64,000 nucleotides of DNA from an uncultured Pedobacter sp. Its GTDB lineage: Bacteria; Bacteroidota; Bacteroidia; Sphingobacteriales; Sphingobacteriaceae. Positions 61,401-64,000 of this stretch are shown here, in pieces; within the stretch, counting starts at the first letter, position 1, and each line of letters opens with the position of its first letter. Position numbers and translations under genes: made by a program. Below the pieces are notes generated by a model, which was not told where the DNA came from, did no database searches, and saw only the letters and a list, made by a program, of their open reading frames with translations. The DNA lies in the NCBI RefSeq assembly GCF_946480185.1, contig NZ_CAMLIG010000007.1, forward strand, positions 1-64,000, read 5' to 3'.

Positions 61401-61622
61401 AAATTCTCCGTTTAGATTTGTAACGGTTCCTAAAGTGCCTCCTTTAACATTTACTGCAACCCCCGGCAAAAGAACACCGGTTTCGTCTTTAACAGTTCCG
61501 GAGATCCCCACAATTTGCCCGTAGCCTCTATTAAACATTAAGGCAGTGATTAATAACGTAAGCATCAGCCTTTGCTTGGAAAACAGTTTTGGAAAAAAAT
61601 CTAGTAGTACTCGTTTTTTCAT
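58446..61622 (-). CDS. susC: SusC/RagA-family TonB-dependent transporter
   Basis: The 1058-aa protein has a signal peptide and a carboxypeptidase-D-like domain (GISGTVKDETGVLLPGVAVNVKG). The TonB box region is DEVVVVGYGTQAKRDV, and the plug contains PLYIVDGVPQDDITTINP and ASAAIYGSRSANGVIIITTKSG. The 22-strand barrel ends in FGLGLNINF. No N-terminal STN domain is visible, so it is not of the ECF-sigma signalling type. It imports oligosaccharides across the outer membrane with SusD. Confidence 0.97.
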   Translation of the reverse strand: MKKRVLLDFFPKLFSKQRLMLTLLITALMFNRGYGQIVGISGTVKDETGVLLPGVAVNVKGGTLGTVTNLNGEFKLKVAVNSTLVFKYIGFTPQEVVVGNKTNFNIVLSEDISKLDEVVVVGYGTQAKRDVAAAINTITEKDIEQRAPVNIFDAIQGEAPGVQIISNSGAPGESADIRVRGASTFEGGVAPLYIVDGVPQDDITTINPNDVKSIDILKDAASAAIYGSRSANGVIIITTKSGVVGKPKIDFSYLRSTYALANKISQANRIERLKIFNNRAKIIDPAEGADSLYIGTNASNDYLDLITQRGNRDQLNLQASGATKDFNYLASLGFQQEDGIVIESWAKRLTGRLNIKYNVAPKLTLNSRLNFGYRKANAVNEGAVIAGSIIRPPEFPLFYPDGSYAYIIAGVRNPLAQARFAHDYRTAYEGTIYQNLEYSFNPNFKFQTSITADLDFNRSETFSSKVLNSGNPPIGSAGDNNTFRRYFMGDAYFTYNKTIKKEHSITALLGTSAEMDQRNSIGIEGSRFVTESVETLNSLQDLDKGATATDATANRMISFFTRLNYSYKGKYILGGTLRRDGSSRFTQDRWGTFPALQSAWRISEEKFMGWARNAQVDDAKFRVSWGKTGNERIGDFETVNRLILGGDYTYNNIGGVVQNTRFGNPSLSWETSTSSDFGFDLSMYKGRLSAVIDYYIKSTDKLLYSAKMPSELGYDDIRINLGAIQNKGLEVTLTGYPVRNSKFSWQTSVNYSRNKNTITALAKADYVQDSKWYVGVGRPVGQWYGFRNLGVYEYDVSNAWTPDYKVRLLPVFQRDANNNVVFEKSGAPVLLGYQYPDGTNYGWDPTTKPVYQMYAQGNVSKGGDVIWQNLPNSDGVYNNQIDDSDRQVLGNAVAKWFGAWQNTFSYKNFSLFVNVYGSFGNLLYNKQRRDLTQYSSTNATPWPYDIRNAWKYQGQITDVPIAFRSVTDNSRELNSYFLEDGSFIRLRNARLAYRLNNKVAKKLYMAGMTAYLYGTNLLTWTNYTGFDPEFGGGVLTPGQDSGKFPRNREFGLGLNINF

Positions 61623-62115
61623 TTTGCTCGTTTATAATTTAGTTAATTGATTACAGCTCCAATTACCATCGTTAAAAATCATAGTTTTCAATCAAGTTTG
61701 AACTGCTGTTAACAGATTTTGATACAACTAAAATTTAATTTACTCAGGTTTAAAGCAGATATTCAAACTCTTGGTTACCTATGTTGAATATCTCTATATT
61801 CAAATGTAATATGAATAAACTCCAAAAAATTGCGATAGATTAGCAAATGAATGCTTTACTTTAACAAGAAATAACCAAACAGAGATTTATTGCTTATATG
61901 AAGGCATAGTTTATTAAAAGCTGAAGAGTCTTACAATTGACTTTGAAGAAGCTTTAAGGGCTTTGGCTAAATCATCCATTAATTTAGTTCTTGGCTAAAT
62001 TAAATCAAGAGGGAGATCTTAAATTTAGATTTTATAAGAGTTGACTGAGTGTTACTGGTTATAAAAATGAGGCGATAGTTGCGACAATCAACAATTAACA
62101 GGTTTACTTTTGAAA
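61623..62115. other. Upstream region of susC
   Basis: This 493-bp spacer is upstream of susC and downstream of the second LacI gene. CTGTTAACAG at 61706-61715 and a TTCAA-TCAAGT-TTGAA inverted repeat near 61687-61702 are candidate operator elements. At about 61918-61998 the plus strand has a short open stretch (KLKSLTIDFEEALRALAKSS) that may be a gene remnant. No terminator was seen. Confidence 0.45.
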
Positions 62116-63147
62116 CTAAATATCTATTCGCATTTCAGAAGATTCTCTCACTATCAATTCGCAAGAAATTATTTCGGTTTTATGAAATTTCTTATCTTTT
62201 GCCTTTAAAATACTATTAAAATAAAGATTGGCGGCAGTTTTGCCAATTTCTCTGCTTTTTTGTTCTACAGAACTTAAGGACGGGGTAACATAATTTGTAA
62301 ATTCCTCGTTTTGGAACCCAATAACGCCTAATTGTTGAGGAACCTTTATGTTTAGCTCTTTTGCAGCTTGCAATACTCCTAAAGCGGCAGGGTCAGAAGC
62401 CGTAAAAAAAGCGTCGGGTCGGTTTCTCTGCGACAATAGTTTTAAAGCAATAGTTTTTGCTTCTTCTCTAGATATAGTCACATGCTTAATAAAATTTTCA
62501 TCCAAACTTATTCCTGTTTCACTTATCGCTTTAGCAAAACCTTTTTTCCGTTCACTGTAAACGGCTAAATGTTCCGGTCCGCCTATATAGGCGATATTTT
62601 TAAATCCCTGTTTAATTAAATGGCTAACCGCTTTATAGGAAGCTTCTTGATTATCGTTTTTAACGATAGAACTTACTATAGAATCATCAAAACGGTCAAA
62701 TTGTATTAAATGAATTTGGTTGTCAAGAATTTCCTTTAAATGCAAATTGGACATTGTTTCTTGCGATAGTGATATCATAATGCAATCAACGTTTTGCCTA
62801 ATTAATGTTTCAACTGCTTCTTGTTCTTTTGTAAAACTCTCTTCACTTTGGCAAATAATGATGTGATGCTTGTGCTTGTAGCAGATTTCTTCTACGCCTG
62901 CAATCACGTTAGCAAAAAAAATTTCACTTATTTTTGGGACAATAATTCCTATAATTTTAGATTTACCCTGTCTTAAATTGGCGGCAAAAGAGTTATGTTT
63001 ATAATTTAACTCGGTGGCCTTCTTTTTAACCAAATTTTTTACTTTCTCACTAACCACAGGATGATTGCTCAATGCCTTAGAAACATAAGAACCACTAATG
63101 CCAAGAGCCTTAGCTATATCATAAATTGTAACTCTTTTATTATTCAT
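62116..63147 (-). CDS. LacI-family transcriptional regulator (second)
   Basis: The 343-aa protein has the LacI DNA-binding domain (TIYDIAKALGISGSYVSKALSNHPVVSEKVK), hinge NYKHNSFAANLRQG and a sensor domain (GIIVPKISEIFFANVIAGVEEI, DAFFTASDPAALGVLQA). It lies between susC and the divergent fucose-dehydrogenase-like gene, so it is the best candidate to control both. Confidence 0.94.
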   Translation of the reverse strand: MNNKRVTIYDIAKALGISGSYVSKALSNHPVVSEKVKNLVKKKATELNYKHNSFAANLRQGKSKIIGIIVPKISEIFFANVIAGVEEICYKHKHHIIICQSEESFTKEQEAVETLIRQNVDCIMISLSQETMSNLHLKEILDNQIHLIQFDRFDDSIVSSIVKNDNQEASYKAVSHLIKQGFKNIAYIGGPEHLAVYSERKKGFAKAISETGISLDENFIKHVTISREEAKTIALKLLSQRNRPDAFFTASDPAALGVLQAAKELNIKVPQQLGVIGFQNEEFTNYVTPSLSSVEQKSREIGKTAANLYFNSILKAKDKKFHKTEIISCELIVRESSEMRIDI

Positions 63148-63596
63148 TATAAAAGTAAACAGACTTTTGGCAATATATAAAAAATCATCCTTGTCTCACA
63201 AAAACATAGCGTTTAACGCCTCAATCTTCTATTCATTCTATAAAGACATTATGCTTTTGTTAATATAAATGAATAGCAAATGAATGTAATTCATCTATAG
63301 CTCCTGTGTAAATTAAAATCCCTCACTGGGCCTAGAATTCTTTTATAGACTCAAGAAATCATCACAAATAAAATTTTTTATAAATATTTTGAATACCAAA
63401 TTTTATAAAAATCGGTCTTTACCTCACCTAGTGTGATAAAATAAAGAAAAACTCTTCTTAACGGAATAAAAAAATAATTTCAATTTTGAAATCGATTGAA
63501 AAAACTTTAATATTGAAAACCAATTTATAAGTCAAAATTTTTAAACGTAGTTTTCTATAATAGCGATTACCTATAAACGATCAAAATTTAACTCAG
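63148..63596. other. Divergent regulatory region (LacI / aldo-keto reductase)
   Basis: This 449-bp AT-rich spacer has no ORF. A 16-bp palindrome lies in its right half at 63477-63492. The words TTCAA/TTGAA recur near the susC promoter. Confidence 0.5.
63477..63492. promoter_or_regulatory. Candidate operator: ATTTCAA-TT-TTGAAAT
   Basis: This is a perfect 7-bp inverted repeat with a 2-bp centre, 104 bp upstream of the aldo/keto reductase ATG, in the spacer shared with the second LacI gene. Two or three similar half-sites lie nearby. AT-rich palindromes arise by chance, so the call is tentative. Confidence 0.35.
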
Positions 63597-64000
63597 ATGC
63601 AACCAGTAATACCTGAACTAAACAAACAACATGGAGCTGAAACTGCCTCGTCATTAAAGTATTCTAAATATAGATTCCCGAAAACCATAATGGGAACCAG
63701 TAGTTTAGGAAATTTATATCAGGCGCTAGATTTTGAGCAAAAACTGGCTATCGTAAAAGAAAGTATAAAAAACTCAAACGGGTTAGCTTTCTTCGATAGC
63801 GCCGGAAAATATGGGGCTGGCTTGGCCTTAGAGTCTTTAGGGAGATGCCTAAAACTACTAAAGGTTAACCAAAAAGACACCCTAATTAGTAATAAATTAG
63901 GTTGGATAAGAAAACCTTTAATAACAGATGAGCCTACCTTTGAGCCTGGAGTTTGGAAAGAACTAAAGTTTGACGCCTACCAAAACATCAGCTACCACGG
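63597..64000 (+). CDS. Aldo/keto reductase, L-fucose (D-threo-aldose) 1-dehydrogenase-like (3' end outside window)
   Basis: Reading from ATG 63597 gives 134 complete codons with no stop before the window end. The protein has the start of an aldo/keto reductase barrel: FPKTIMGTSSLGNLYQAL near residue 27 and NGLAFFDSAGKYGAGLALESLGRCL, with the catalytic Asp-Ser-Ala-Gly-x-Tyr arrangement. DTLISNKLGW follows. The GTSSLGNLY form is typical of the D-threo-aldose/L-fucose dehydrogenases that begin the fuconolactone pathway. The fucosidase neighbours support L-fucose as substrate. Only the N-terminal 40 percent is visible. Confidence 0.8.
   Translation, partial: MQPVIPELNKQHGAETASSLKYSKYRFPKTIMGTSSLGNLYQALDFEQKLAIVKESIKNSNGLAFFDSAGKYGAGLALESLGRCLKLLKVNQKDTLISNKLGWIRKPLITDEPTFEPGVWKELKFDAYQNISYH

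Overview
The window reads as a chromosomal segment of a Bacteroidota bacterium, most likely Sphingobacteriaceae and close to Pedobacter. The grounds are the AT-rich sequence, the TTG / TAnnTTTG promoter type, A-rich translation starts without Shine-Dalgarno sequences, a SusC/SusD pair, and the protein families present (DUF4286, SprT-like, RluF, collagen-like secreted proteins). I worked by reading motifs; no similarity search was possible.

Positions 1-3500 hold the 5' part of a collagen-like secreted protein (minus strand), a LutB-type iron-sulfur protein and a SprT-like metalloprotease. Positions 3500-17000 are the conserved core block, all on the minus strand. In transcription order it is tRNA-Thr(TGT), tRNA-Tyr, tRNA-Gly, tRNA-Thr(GGT), tuf, tRNA-Trp, secE, nusG, rplK, rplA, rplJ, rplL, rpoB, rpoC. 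A good Bacteroidota promoter lies at 16970-16998, a tuf terminator at 15061-15089, and a bidirectional terminator at 3532-3561. Positions 17000-30600 hold further housekeeping genes: ribosome hibernation factor, XerC-like recombinase, gluconokinase, rpsU, a two-component system in an operon with an S9-peptidase homologue, a TPR protein, DUF4286, an RfbC-like epimerase, RluF, a PAP2 phosphatase, EgtB and an OmpA lipoprotein.

Positions 31300-64000 form a carbohydrate-utilisation region aimed at L-fucosylated (possibly L-galactosylated) glycans. It encodes three GH29 and two GH95 fucosidase-type enzymes, a GH27 alpha-galactosidase, a GH28-fold enzyme, a five-bladed beta-propeller hydrolase, a pectate-lyase-like beta-helix protein, a beta-propeller protein and ConA-like proteins. 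Next to them are a SusC/SusD uptake pair with a FAS1 lipoprotein and a second surface lipoprotein, one AraC and two LacI regulators, and, at the right edge, an aldo/keto reductase resembling L-fucose (D-threo-aldose) 1-dehydrogenase. A PQQ-type sugar dehydrogenase plus cytochrome c pair flanks the left side. The likely logic is surface capture and import by SusCD, periplasmic trimming by exo-glycosidases, and oxidative, non-phosphorylating fucose catabolism. LacI/AraC sensing would replace the usual hybrid two-component or ECF-sigma control.

The main oddities are: an S9 peptidase homologue that has lost its catalytic Ser and His beside a sensor kinase; a perfect 10-bp tandem duplication that frameshifts a PUL ConA/Ig-like protein; a 46-codon open in-frame extension beyond the stop of the beta-helix gene; a GH28 protein without the substrate-carboxylate Arg; and short inverted or repeated elements in intergenic spacers.
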